From the NCBI GenBank assembly GCA_949878435.1, contig CATLAK010000016.1:16342-80341 (forward strand): a DNA stretch of 64,000 bases. Direction: 5' to 3'. This document shows positions 22,801-28,604 of this stretch, piece by piece. Within the stretch, counting starts at the first letter, position 1, and every line of letters starts with the position of its first letter. Under the pieces are notes generated by a model, which was not told where the DNA came from, did not search any database, and worked only from the letters and a program-made list of their open reading frames with translations. The position numbers were made by a program, and so were the translations under genes. The stretch is from an uncultured Lachnospiraceae bacterium. Lineage in GTDB: Bacteria > Bacillota > Clostridia > Lachnospirales > Lachnospiraceae.

Positions 22801-22873
22801 ATGGCCGATCACAGACGACAAATATCTGGAAAATGCCATCGATGCTCTTGACAAACTGGGATTTTTCGAGTAA
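10871..22873 (+). CDS. Four-module non-ribosomal peptide synthetase with terminal thioester reductase
   Basis: The 4000-residue synthetase starts at ATG 10871 behind ACAGGAGGAAAAG; the track start lacks a site. Domain order (approximate residues): A1 15-507, T1 517-590 (Ser550), C1 600-1030 (HHIVADG at 724), A2 1030-1515, T2 (Ser1556), C2 (HHIIADG at 1730), A3 2036-2521, T3 (Ser2562), C3 (HHLIADG at 2731), A4 3035-3510, T4 (Ser3559, canonical GGTSL), reductase 3635-4000. The reductase has the NAD(P)H motif GATGFLG and a Y3800-IRT-K3804 pair. No loading condensation, epimerase or thioesterase is present, so a free-amine L-tetrapeptide would be released reductively as an aldehyde or alcohol. 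Aligned by eye to PheA, the specificity positions read DVMIYLGISK (A1), DAMFLVIVAK (A2 and A3, identical) and DAHTMLGVSK (A4). I assign no substrates. T1-T3 use the unusual AGLTS(L/I) context. Confidence 0.95.
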   Translation: MEAKKYDETSFEFEYRPVTELFEEQVRMHPEKMAVAASGECLSYEELNRRANKVAHSLIALGVKAESIVGVLLDRKSHVYAARQGILKSGGAFTSMAPDYPDDRIRYILEDSGAEILITTEEIKAQHEDLWGSLSCRVLLIEDLLKSEKEDNPNLAIGEHDLCYCIYTSGSTGKPKGVMIEHGNLANFVNPNEKNYETIGITQRAHVCLALAAITFDVSIMEEFIPLTSGLSVVLANEEEILNPLLLSELICKYGVDCMITTPSFLSGLLDLPQMMEALKQIAVYDLGAEAFPGGLYNKIVAVRPDAYIMNGYGPTETTISCTMKVIFGSENITIGIPNANVQVHIINEKNEEVPDGEVGEMLICGKGVGRGYINLPEKTKETFIDFGGQRAYKSGDLARWNGKGEIEFHGRSDNQIKLRGLRIELGEIEEVINQFPGVKTSVVIPVDDAYLCGYFTADREIDVDELLKYASGYLTYYMVPDVLIQLEEMPLTSNMKIDKKALPKPVFEQKEIEMPKTQMQQRIHEIVSSVTGKSNFGINTNLYRAGLTSLGAMKLNLLLAEEFDIAAKTSDIHENNTIVLLEQFIKNAPRKSVHEERESYPLTGSQKGIFVECSKNPGSTIYNIPFLFALDEKIDVERLREAVGKVVSAHSYLLTRIGMDKSGELYQKPGKEDFLPECIRMTDAEFAQKKAELVKPFEIQEERLFRMEIYVTESKKYLFVDFHHIVADGNSYDIFFEDLNEVYQGKEIGAETYTGFDAALDEEQEIESSRYKKAALYYDGIFAGLETESLPIADKKEPIPTKGMTSRKMTVPKEKILAYCEKMQVTPNTLFTGLFGVVMARYANAQDALFATIYNGRNDSRLENTICMLVKTLPVYCSFDPKMPVNAYMMAVQKQLMDSMANDIFPFSDIAAKYGITSDLIFAYQAELTDDYPLGDTIAVGEDLSLDMPKEPLLVQVRDYEGSYVLTAEYRADMYETVSIDGILEAYDAAMDSMLKSRYISEISILSDDQRKILDQFNEVEVPFDRSKTVVDLFREAAFTYPDHTAVVYRDKRISYKELDEITDRVGGYLAGKGLGAEDPVAILISRREYMAVASLGVLKAGCAYQPLDPTYPKDRLKFMLEDSGARFLIADASMLELVPDFGGEILLTEKIGELPKANGELSKAKPEDMFVLLYTSGSTGVPKGCMLEYGNITAYCRWYHRYYQLNQDCRVAAYASFGFDASMMDIFCTLTAGAQLHIIEEDIRLDFTELNRYFEENGITNSFMTTQVGRQFAMSMENKSLKHLSVGGEKLVPLEPPKDYKFYNIYGPTECTVAVTALWVDKFYDNIPIGKPMDNLKLYIADQQGHRLPVGACGELLISGLQVARGYLNRPEKTKEVFIANPYTQEADYRRMYRTGDIVRFLPDGMIQFVGRKDAQVKIRGFRIELTEVEEIIRRFPGIKDATVAAFDETGGGKYIAAYVVSDETVDIEALNGFILETKPPYMVPAVTMQIDEIPLNQNQKVNKRALPEPVFEQKEIELPKTQMQQRIFEIVSSVTGNSNFGINTDLYKAGLTSLVAMKLNLLLAEEFGITAKSSDIHENNTVALLEQFIKKAPRNVVHEERESYPLTGSQKGIFVECSKNPDSTIYNIPFLFTLDAKIDVEKLKEAVGKVVCAHTYLSTRIGVDESGELYQKPGKEDFLPECIRMTDAEFAQKKAELVRPFKIQEERLFRMEIYETESKNYLFIDLHHIIADGSSCDIFFKDLNDAYQGKGVKAETYTGFDAALDEEQEIENGRYKKAALYYDGIFAGLETESLPIADKKEPVPAKGMTSRKMTVPKEKILACCEKMQVTPNTLFTGLFGVVMARYANAQDALFATIYNGRNDSRLEKTICMLVKTLPVYCSFDKNMAVNDYMMSVQKQLMDSMANDIFPFSDIAAKYGITSDLIFAYQAELSDDYPLGDTIAVGEDLSLDMPKEPLLIQVMDYEGSYVLTAEYRADLYEAVSINGILEAYDAAMDSMIKSRYVSEISILSDDQKKVLDRFNETEVPFDRSKTVVDMFREAAFAYPDHTAVVYRDVRISYKELDELTDRIGGYLAGKGLGAEDPVAILIPRCEYMAVASLGVLKAGCAYQPLDPTYPKERLQFMLEDSGARLLIADASMLELVPDFKGEILLTKKIKELPKTDIRLPKAKPEDMFVLLYTSGSTGVPKGCMLEYGNITAYCRWYHRYYQLNQDCRMAAYASFGFDASMMDIFCTLTAGAQLHIIGEDIRLDFMELNRYFEENGITNSFMTTQVGRQFAMSMENKSLKHLSVGGEKLVPLEPPKDYKFYNIYGPTECTVAVTTLWVDKFYDNIPIGKSLDNLKLYIVDQQGHRLPVGACGELLISGLQVSRGYLNRPEKTEEVFITNPYTQEADYQRMYRTGDIVRFLPDGMIQFVGRKDAQVKIRGFRIELTEVEEIIRRFPGIKDATVAAFDEKGGGKYIAAYVVSDQPVDTEALGRFILETKPPYMVPAVTMQIDAIPLNQNQKVNKRALPKPEKKQEELVAPETEIQKRIFECVAEAVGHREFGITTDIYFAGLTSISAIRLNVLLAKEFDIVIKTADLKKNATILQLEKFVLGSTAAGKHEVQEVYPLTNTQMGVFIDCTANMGTTVYNIPYLLKLGDKVDIDRLKSAAEQVIDAHPYLKVQLFMDEDGEIRQRRNDTLPSKVEIINGMDQTKLVRPYGLFGEPLCRFEIYRTMEGNYLFMDLHHLIADGTSLEILIEQINLAYSGEKIHAEVYTSYDAALDHEAAVNSEAYKAAEAFYLAEFGECGGDTSFYPDKKDEKPAVGNTRFIDKDLNPEQVKTVCEKYGITENVFFIGAFGMLLGKYHFKDEAVFTTIYHGRNDSRLAETVGMLVKTLPVRCRMKEDLGSYFGTLQDQLMNAMDYDIYPFSEISRRCHIQPDAMLVYQGDNFVFDTIGEEKAEEIPLALNAAKEPVSLSISLEEGRFVYDLEYRKDLFEPESIDFILENFSKVTRGLAKEKNAGQIQLLFEEEKEMVNDPAYTGKTFVDLFKRAAALYPDRGAVRDENGTITYEELDRLSDYVAAKLTENGFGPEKVAGILSGRTREFVIGYVGVMKAGGAYVPLDPEYPQERLEYMLSDSGADNLLAVREYAGLMDFYKGNVLWLDDMVKEGENYRLTAELTPPSPENLAYMIYTSGSTGKPKGVMIEQRNLVNLIMYMVSALKMIPEDICSEFASFCFDASVHDLFAPLAVGALLYIFPESIRKDALKVAETIKKEKITMVTFPTQMGELVAEVLTEPCALRYMTLGGEKFKRYYNRSYTMINGYGPTENTVSSTEFVVDKDYKNIPIGRSQMNVRSYILDEKQNRLPVGAPGELCHAGRQIARGYHNLPEKTAASFVENPFKTCADDARMYHTGDMVRMKGDGNIEYIGRIDSQVKIRGYRVELSEIEGAVLSYEGIREAAVNVVEKSGNKYIVAYYTGASPDVQIWQEFLKPLLPEYMLPAFYMHLDSMPVTPGGKIDKRALPAPDMGTEREGYEPPVNAAQAQLCEIFEKALGMDRVGIDDNFFELGGTSLTASKIAVLCLAKKIPLVYADIFKYPTVRQLSAWVNQDSVEETEEKDEISSYPYEKINRILFPNRAKNADLVKKEELGDILLTGATGFLGIHVLKAFLDSGQGNVYALVRKGKYPSCEKRLMNMLMYYFDDPHTELFGKRIFCIDGDITDQKSLEGLKEYPFRTLINCAACVKHFSSDDTLQRINVDGVRNLIALCSELDRRLIQISTVSVAGEGMGDKPGMDRDLCEHELYIGQRITNEYIRTKFLAERYLLEAVQNGLDAKIIRVGNLMSRNSDGEFQINFVTNGFLRGVRGYVAVGMFPISGMNESAEFSPIDSTAEAILKLAGTDKNFTVYHACNSHHIFMGDLIYAMRNHGFEIQIVSDETFQQAVNDYAASHEDSEAVSGLIAYASRDEDQVYTVGYKNQFTTEVLYRLDYKWPITDDKYLENAIDALDKLGFFE
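12385..15402 (+). repeat. Tandem duplication copy 1 inside the NRPS (T1-C1-A2 unit, 3018 bp)
   Basis: The unit begins at GCCGGTATTTGAGCAGAAGG after the A1 domain and covers T1, C1 and A2. The same string recurs exactly 3018 bp later. Active-site spacing confirms the period: carrier serines at residues 550, 1556 and 2562 are each 1006 codons apart. Copies differ at scattered, mostly silent positions, so they are not an assembly echo. Confidence 0.9.
15403..18420 (+). repeat. Tandem duplication copy 2 inside the NRPS (T2-C2-A3 unit, 3018 bp)
   Basis: This second copy runs in frame directly after the first and ends where sequence resembling the junction (GCCGG) recurs at 18421. Beyond that point the T3-C3-A4 region is only distantly related. 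The duplicated adenylation domains keep identical predicted pocket residues. Confidence 0.9.
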
Positions 22874-22935
22874 AGATTCGAGTAAGAGAATGGCGCAATG
22901 AAACGCGCTTGCCGGAAAACAGATGGGGGCGGGAT

Positions 22936-23583
22936 ATGGTACACGTATATGCAGCGGATATTGCAAATCTGCCGGACCCGAAAGGGGAGCCGCACATACT
23001 TGATACATTGACAGATGAGCGGATAGACAGAATCCAAAAATACTTAAAAGCGGAAGACCGCAAAAGGAGCCTTGGGGCGGGGCTTATGCTTAACAAAGTC
23101 CTGCCCCTTCACGGGGCTTTGCCCGGGAAGGTCTGCGTGGGTGCGGATGGGAAGCCTAGGGCGGAGGGGGTCTTTTTCAACCTATCCCATTCGGGAAATC
23201 TGGTCATCTGTGCGGCGGCGGAAACGGAAGTGGGATGTGATGTGGAAAAGATTGTGAGAGCGCCCGAAGGGGTGGCGGAGCGGTTCTTTCATAAGGACGA
23301 GGCGGCATATATCAAAGAAGGCACGGGACAGGAGCGGGATGAGCGGTTCTTTCGGATCTGGACGATGAAAGAGAGTTATATCAAGATGACCGGAGAGGGG
23401 ATGCGCCTATCCTTCGACAGATTTATATTTTTGATAGGGCAGGAAGGAGTGAAAGTGTGCCGGGATGGAAGAATCCTTTCCTGCCGCATTATGGAATATG
23501 ATATTCCCGGATACAAGGTTTCTGTGTGCGCCGGGGAGGAAAATTTTGCGGAATCCGTAGAATATTTTGACCTGGGCGCATAA
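22936..23583 (+). CDS. Sfp-type 4'-phosphopantetheinyl transferase
   Basis: The 215-residue protein carries the Sfp-family signatures in order: FFNLSHSGNLVICA, VGCDVEKI with the Mg-binding GxD, and FRIWTMKESYIKMTGEG matching WxxKE. It should transfer phosphopantetheine from CoA to the four carrier-domain serines of the upstream NRPS. The start is uncertain: ATG 22936 after GGGGGCGGG, or the upstream TTG at 22909 (224 residues). It sits about 60 bp behind the NRPS stop. In that gap a 12-bp segment carrying the NRPS stop codon is duplicated (TTCGAGTAAAGA then TTCGAGTAAGAG). Confidence 0.93.
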   Translation: MVHVYAADIANLPDPKGEPHILDTLTDERIDRIQKYLKAEDRKRSLGAGLMLNKVLPLHGALPGKVCVGADGKPRAEGVFFNLSHSGNLVICAAAETEVGCDVEKIVRAPEGVAERFFHKDEAAYIKEGTGQERDERFFRIWTMKESYIKMTGEGMRLSFDRFIFLIGQEGVKVCRDGRILSCRIMEYDIPGYKVSVCAGEENFAESVEYFDLGA

Positions 23584-23629
23584 TGCAGTTAGAATAAAAG
23601 TAGAGAGAAAAACAGGAGGCTTTAGAAAA

Positions 23630-23929
23630 ATGACAATTACAAAAAACGTAGAAAAGGAAGTGCTCACACTTGCGCTGGAGGGAAGGCTTGACACGAATAC
23701 GGCGCCGGAACTTGAAAACAAAATTGCGGAGGAGCTGACGGCTGACATACAGACTTTGATTCTGGATTTAAAAGAACTGGAATATATTTCATCCGCCGGT
23801 CTGCGTGTTCTTCTGTCAGCACAGAAAAAGATGAACAAGCAGGGCAGCATGGTCGTTAAAAATGCAAATGAAATGATCATGGATGTATTTCAAGTGACTG
23901 GGTTTGTGGATATTCTGACCATTGAGTAG
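23630..23929 (+). CDS. STAS-domain anti-anti-sigma-like protein
   Basis: The 99-residue single-domain protein belongs to the SpoIIAA/RsbV family. Its phosphorylation loop reads LEYISSAGLRVLLSAQ, with Ser54/Ser55 at the position where these proteins are phosphorylated by a HATPase serine kinase and dephosphorylated by a PP2C enzyme. ATG 23630 follows AGGAGG, so the longer track start is rejected. Kinase-like and phosphatase partners are in the same operon. No sigma factor is encoded in the window, so its binding target is probably one of the HATPase domains, two of which are fused to transporters. Confidence 0.92.
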   Translation: MTITKNVEKEVLTLALEGRLDTNTAPELENKIAEELTADIQTLILDLKELEYISSAGLRVLLSAQKKMNKQGSMVVKNANEMIMDVFQVTGFVDILTIE

Positions 23930-23932
23930 ACA

Positions 23933-25666
23933 ATGAGACGAAAAGAAGAAGATTATTTCAGTTCAAAAATGTTCCTTGGGCAGTTCTTTCCAGCTTTGAT
24001 CTCAGCGGCGGCGCTTGCCCTTGGGGATATGGCGGATGCTATCGTGATCGGCAACCGCATGGGCGTGACGGGACTGGCGGCAATCAGCCTGACGCTTCCG
24101 GTTTTTATGGTCATCAATCTGATCATGCATGGACTTGGCGCAGGCGGTGCGGTCCGGTTTTCGAGACAGCTTGCACAGGGGCAGGAGAAGGAAGCGCGCA
24201 GGGGATTTCAGGGAATCATGACGGCAGCTTTCCTTTTGGGCGTAATCCTCGCCTTACTTGGGAATCTGCTTATGGAACAACTCCTGGCAATTTTAGGGGC
24301 AGGCTCCTCTGAAGCGGAAGTTTATGCGGCGTGCCGCAGTTATGTGAAATTGATCGTCACGTTTATTCCTTTGTTCTTTGTCACTTATATTTTGAATTAT
24401 TACCTGCGCAATGATGACAAAGAAAAACTTGCCAGTTTTGGTTTTACGGCAGGGAATCTTACGGACATTGCGCTTAATATCGTGTTCGTCCTTTTTCTTC
24501 ACCAGGGAGTCGTGGGGGCGGCGTGGGCAACCATTATCGGTCTTATGGTCTCGCTGTGCATCTATCTTGCAGGAATGGTGAAAAAGAAGGGCGTGCTGTG
24601 TCTTTTTCCATGGAAACCGGATTTTCATGGAAGCTTAAAATGTTATCAAACGGGATTTTCCACTTCTTCCCAATATCTGCTTACGATGCTCTTTCTGCTG
24701 CTGGCAAACCGCACCTTGATGAAAATGGGCGGGAGTCTGATGGTGGGCGTGTTTGATATGATACAGAATGTGTCCTATTTTATTCTCTATTTATATGAAG
24801 GAACCGGGAAGGCAATGCAGCCGTTGGTGAGTACTTATTATGGGGAGAGGAACCGGAAAGAGTGCAGGAGAGTCTTGTACAAGAGCCTGCGCTTTGGGAC
24901 GGCGGCAGGAATCATGGTGGGGCTTTTATTGTTTATCTTTGCAGGGCAGGTCTGCGGCATTTTCGGTATTCATGACGAATCAAGTCTTAAAGTTGCCGTT
25001 TATGCACTGCAGGTCTATGTAAGCGGTACCCTTGCCGCAGGAATCAGTATTCTTCTGGAAACCTATTATCAATCTGCAGGCAGGGAAAAAAGTGCTTTTG
25101 TGCTTGTCCTTCTCAGGGGCACATTGGTTCTTTTGCCTTTGCTCTTTTTATTTTCCAAAATGGGAACTTATGGCTTCTGGTGGCTGTTTCCGGCGACGGA
25201 GGTATTGTCATTGATTTTGCTGTATCTCTGGCAGCGGCTGTGCCGTGAAAGGGAGACGGTTTTTGATGAAGAAAAGATTTACTACAGGATCATCAGAAAC
25301 AGCAGCGAGGATTTGACGCCGCTGCTTTCAGAGATTGGTATCTTCTGTGAAAAATGGGGAAGTACGGCGCAGCAACAATATTTCATGAATATGGCGGTGG
25401 AAGAACTGTGCGTGGCGATTATGAAACATGGGTTTAAGGACGAGCGCGGGTATATTCAGGTGACGTTGCTTTTAAAGGAAGATGGACTGTTTGAGCTCCA
25501 TATCCGTGATAATGCCGTTTCTTTCAATCCTTTTGCGCAAGAGGAGAAGGAGACGGAAGATCCCTTCGACTTCGACGTCCTTGGAATCAACGTCATTAAA
25601 AAGAAAGGAAAAGAATTTTATTACCGGCGGTATCAGGGATTTAATACGCTGGTGGTAAAAATTTAA
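23933..25666 (+). CDS. Second MATE exporter fused to a degenerate HATPase domain (MATE2)
   Basis: This 577-residue protein starts 3 bp after the STAS stop with no clear ribosome site, suggesting coupled translation. Residues 1 to about 440 form a MATE transporter (DMADAIVIGNRMGVTG, GVVGAAWATIIG). From about 455 there is a HATPase_c domain like MATE1. Its key ATP motifs are altered: the N-box reads MAVEELCVAIMKHG, with Ala495 where MATE1 has Asn, and the G1 box reads RDNAVSF in place of DNGKPF. It may bind partners without phosphorylating them. Alternatives are a heterodimer with MATE1 or a separate substrate. Identification of both domains is firm; the pseudokinase idea is inference from these substitutions. 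Confidence 0.88.
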   Translation: MRRKEEDYFSSKMFLGQFFPALISAAALALGDMADAIVIGNRMGVTGLAAISLTLPVFMVINLIMHGLGAGGAVRFSRQLAQGQEKEARRGFQGIMTAAFLLGVILALLGNLLMEQLLAILGAGSSEAEVYAACRSYVKLIVTFIPLFFVTYILNYYLRNDDKEKLASFGFTAGNLTDIALNIVFVLFLHQGVVGAAWATIIGLMVSLCIYLAGMVKKKGVLCLFPWKPDFHGSLKCYQTGFSTSSQYLLTMLFLLLANRTLMKMGGSLMVGVFDMIQNVSYFILYLYEGTGKAMQPLVSTYYGERNRKECRRVLYKSLRFGTAAGIMVGLLLFIFAGQVCGIFGIHDESSLKVAVYALQVYVSGTLAAGISILLETYYQSAGREKSAFVLVLLRGTLVLLPLLFLFSKMGTYGFWWLFPATEVLSLILLYLWQRLCRERETVFDEEKIYYRIIRNSSEDLTPLLSEIGIFCEKWGSTAQQQYFMNMAVEELCVAIMKHGFKDERGYIQVTLLLKEDGLFELHIRDNAVSFNPFAQEEKETEDPFDFDVLGINVIKKKGKEFYYRRYQGFNTLVVKI

Positions 25667-25676
25667 AGGTATCCAT

Positions 25677-27365
25677 ATGAAGAAGGTCCGATGTTCCCTA
25701 AGCAGGAAAGTAGCCATGATGATTCTGCTGTTTGCTTTTTTGCTGGCAGCGGCAGCCGCTTTTGTGAGTTATTATATTTTTTCAAATACGGTAGATAATT
25801 ATTATAGTCAGGTGACCATGAGTGTGGCAAAAACAGCGGCGGCTGTGGTGGACAAGGATCTGACGGCGTATTATACAGAAGCTTTTAAGGAAATCTATCT
25901 TGCAGATCCGGCGCCGGAATGGGAGAGCGAGGAAGAGCATGCCGCTTATTTAGCGGAGTATGACGCTTTAAAGGGAGAAGATTATCAGCGGCTTTTTGAC
26001 ACATTAAATAGGGTCAAGGAGGCAAATTCCGTATTATCGCTCTATATTGTCTATATGGACCAGCAGTCAAAGACCTGCGTTTATATTGTGGATGCAGATA
26101 CATCAAAATGGGCGTGCCCTGCCGGCACATGGGATATCGTGTACGAGCAGAATTATGAGGCGCTGGCGCACCCGGAAGGCGGATTCCCTGCCTATATCAC
26201 GGACACCGATGCGTTTGGCTGGCTCTGTTCCGCCGGTGCGCCGATTTTTGATGAGGGGGGAAATGTGATTGCCCATGCCATGGTAGATATTTCCATGGAA
26301 GCGGTGATGAAGGAGAGATATGCCTATCTTTTAAAACTGGTGGTACTGCTGGCTGTGCTCACCGTAATCCTGACCCTTTTTGTCATCTACTGGATGAACA
26401 GGGCGGTGGTGAGACCCATCGACATGCTTACTTTTTCGGCATCCCAGTACGTGCAGAAAAAAGCGGAAGGATCAAAGGAAGGAGAAATCCTTGTATTTGA
26501 CAAACTTAAGATACGGACGGGGGATGAAATAGAGAATCTTTTCGATGCGTTTCACCAGATGGAAGAGGATATCAATCAATACATTGAAGATATCACTTTT
26601 GTGACGGCGGAAAAAGAACGCATCGGCGCAGAACTGAACGTTGCCACCCAGATTCAGGCGGATATGCTGCCCCGGATCTTTCCGCCCTTCCCTGACAGAA
26701 AAGAATTCGATATCTTTGCCTCTATGCACCCGGCGAAGGAAGTGGGGGGAGACTTCTATGATTTCTTTCTGGTAGACGAGGACCATCTGGCACTGGTGAT
26801 CGCTGACGTGTCCGGTAAGGGCGTTCCTGCGGCACTGTTCATGGTTATAACAAAGACGCTGATCAAGAACCAGATGATGATGGGAACCTCGCCTAAGGCT
26901 GCTTTGGAGGCGGTCAACAATCAGCTGTGTGAAAACAATGAGGCGGAAATGTTCGTTACCGTGTGGCTGGGCGTATATGAAATTTCCACAGGCAAAGTGA
27001 GGGCGGCGAATGCCGGGCACGAATATCCTGCAATCAGGCGAAAGGGAGGCAGCTTTGAATTATTTAAGGAGCCTCATGGATTCGTACTGGCAGGGATGGA
27101 AAATGCCCGTTACAGGGAATATGAATTTGAACTGCATGCCGGGGATACACTATTTGTCTATACAGACGGCGTGCCGGAGGCGACGGATGCGGTTCAGACC
27201 TTGTTTGGCACAGGGCGTATGATGGAGGCGTTAAACAAAGCGCCGGATGCAAATCCTAAGAATCTGATCGAAGGGGTCAAGAACGACATCGACCGGTTTG
27301 TAGGAGAAGCAATGCAGTTTGACGATATCACCATGCTGGCGGTGCAGGTTTTGGATCAAGAATGA
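25677..27365 (+). CDS. Membrane-bound SpoIIE-family PP2C phosphatase with extracellular sensor
   Basis: The 562-residue protein has an N-terminal helix (VAMMILLFAFLLAAAAAFVSYYIF) and an extracellular region of about 170 residues resembling a Cache sensor. A second helix (LLKLVVLLAVLTVILTLFVIYWM) and a HAMP-like segment lead to a C-terminal PP2C phosphatase. Metal-binding motifs are intact: VGGDFYDFF, IADVSGKGVPAALFM, YTDGVPEATD and FDDITMLAV. By family it should dephosphorylate the phosphoserine of the STAS protein two genes upstream in response to an external signal. It lies 10 bp after MATE2. Confidence 0.92.
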   Translation: MKKVRCSLSRKVAMMILLFAFLLAAAAAFVSYYIFSNTVDNYYSQVTMSVAKTAAAVVDKDLTAYYTEAFKEIYLADPAPEWESEEEHAAYLAEYDALKGEDYQRLFDTLNRVKEANSVLSLYIVYMDQQSKTCVYIVDADTSKWACPAGTWDIVYEQNYEALAHPEGGFPAYITDTDAFGWLCSAGAPIFDEGGNVIAHAMVDISMEAVMKERYAYLLKLVVLLAVLTVILTLFVIYWMNRAVVRPIDMLTFSASQYVQKKAEGSKEGEILVFDKLKIRTGDEIENLFDAFHQMEEDINQYIEDITFVTAEKERIGAELNVATQIQADMLPRIFPPFPDRKEFDIFASMHPAKEVGGDFYDFFLVDEDHLALVIADVSGKGVPAALFMVITKTLIKNQMMMGTSPKAALEAVNNQLCENNEAEMFVTVWLGVYEISTGKVRAANAGHEYPAIRRKGGSFELFKEPHGFVLAGMENARYREYEFELHAGDTLFVYTDGVPEATDAVQTLFGTGRMMEALNKAPDANPKNLIEGVKNDIDRFVGEAMQFDDITMLAVQVLDQE

Positions 27366-27380
27366 AAGGCGCTGGAAAAT

Positions 27381-27788
27381 ATGAAAGAATTGAAATTACG
27401 GGCAGAGGCAAAGGAGCTTGAAAAGGTGCAGGCGTTTGTCCGCGGAGAGATGGAAGCTGCAAATTGCCCTCTTAAGGCGGTATCCCAAGTGGAAATCGCG
27501 GTGGAGGAAATTTATGTCAATATTGCTCATTATGCTTATCCTTCCAGTGATGGAGAGGTGACAATCCGCTGTGCGGTCAGCAGGGAAGAGGGGAAGGTCC
27601 TCATTCAGTTTCTGGATAAAGGGATCCCTTTTGATCCTCTTGCAAAGGAAGACGCAGACACATCGCTGCCTGCGAGGGAGCGTCCCATAGGGGGGTTAGG
27701 CATCCTGATGGTAAAGAAGATGATGGATGAAGTGACTTATCGCTGCGAAGACGGAAAAAATATACTTTCTATGGTCAAGAATTTGTGA
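27381..27788 (+). CDS. RsbW/SpoIIAB-like HATPase serine kinase
   Basis: The 135-residue stand-alone HATPase_c protein has an intact N-box (VEIAVEEIYVNIAHYAY, Asn47), G1 box (FLDKGIPFDPL) and glycine-rich G2 box (RPIGGLGILMVKK). It is of normal length for an anti-sigma serine kinase. With the STAS protein as substrate and the PP2C enzyme as antagonist, it completes a partner-switching set. No sigma factor gene accompanies it, which is unusual for RsbW-type proteins. It starts 15 bp after the phosphatase stop. Confidence 0.9.
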   Translation: MKELKLRAEAKELEKVQAFVRGEMEAANCPLKAVSQVEIAVEEIYVNIAHYAYPSSDGEVTIRCAVSREEGKVLIQFLDKGIPFDPLAKEDADTSLPARERPIGGLGILMVKKMMDEVTYRCEDGKNILSMVKNL

Positions 27789-27809
27789 CGCTTCGGAATG
27801 GAGGAAAAG

Positions 27810-28604
27810 ATGAAAAAGAGGATTGTGTATATTGGGATTGATCTTTTTTATCCGGCGCTTCTGGAATTGTCCAGGTTGTGTGAGGTGGGGCAGATTGTAA
27901 CATGCAGTACCGATAATGTGACGGAGTTCAACGTAAAAGTCTGTAGTTTTGCGTCGGAGCATAAGATCCCTTTAAAGATTGGGAAGATAAAAGAGAAGGA
28001 TTTGGATGATTGGAAAAAAGCAGGGTTTGACCTGGCTGTCTGCGGGGGATATTATCACCGCATTCCGGTAAGGAGCGGGGAGGAGTTTCCCATGGTCAAT
28101 ATCCATCCGTCCCTTCTGCCAAAGGGGCGGGGGGCATGGCCTATGCCCATAGCCATTTTAAAAGGCGAGACCAAAAGCGGCATCACCGTACATAAAGTTG
28201 CAAAGGGATTTGACGAAGGAGATATTTTACTGCAAAAGGAGGTTCCGGTATACGGAACAGACAATCTGGAAACACTTACTTTGCGGCTGCATCAGACGCT
28301 GCCGGAACTCATGGAACGTCTGGTACGGGATTTTGACCGGCTCTGGAATAAGGCGAAGGTGCAGGGGGAGGGAGAATACCTGAAGATGCCAGAAGAAAAG
28401 GACTATACAATCACTGACAGGATGAATTGTAAGGAAGCGGATCTGATTCTGCGCGCCTTTTGGGGATATGAATGTATTTATACAAATGGGCATGAAAAAG
28501 TTGAATTGATTTGTGGACAGATTCGCCGGGAAGGAACCTCCGGCATTTTTACTTTTCCGCTTAAAGACGGCGAAATTATAGCAGACAAGGTAAGAAAATT
28601 ATGA
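27810..28604 (+). CDS. Formyltransferase (Fmt-like) possibly acting on the peptide
   Basis: The 264-residue protein matches the formyltransferase fold. It contains VNIHPSLLPKGRGAWPM with the catalytic Asn and His and the SLLP loop, then GFDEGDIL with the catalytic Asp. It is shorter than a typical housekeeping methionyl-tRNA formyltransferase of about 315 residues. ATG 27810 is placed correctly behind GGAGG, so the track's start 12 bp upstream is less likely. Its position in the NRPS operon suggests it formylates an amine: the N-terminus of the peptide or its first aminoacyl unit, as formylation domains do in linear gramicidin synthesis. A sugar-amine substrate cannot be excluded. Confidence 0.8.
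   Translation: MKKRIVYIGIDLFYPALLELSRLCEVGQIVTCSTDNVTEFNVKVCSFASEHKIPLKIGKIKEKDLDDWKKAGFDLAVCGGYYHRIPVRSGEEFPMVNIHPSLLPKGRGAWPMPIAILKGETKSGITVHKVAKGFDEGDILLQKEVPVYGTDNLETLTLRLHQTLPELMERLVRDFDRLWNKAKVQGEGEYLKMPEEKDYTITDRMNCKEADLILRAFWGYECIYTNGHEKVELICGQIRREGTSGIFTFPLKDGEIIADKVRKL

Noticed and set aside
10871-22873. Siderophore synthetase linked to the feo genes
   Set aside because: No salicylate/DHB loading, cyclisation or hydroxylation genes and no Fe-type boxes occur at the NRPS promoter. The feo operon is about 30 kb away.
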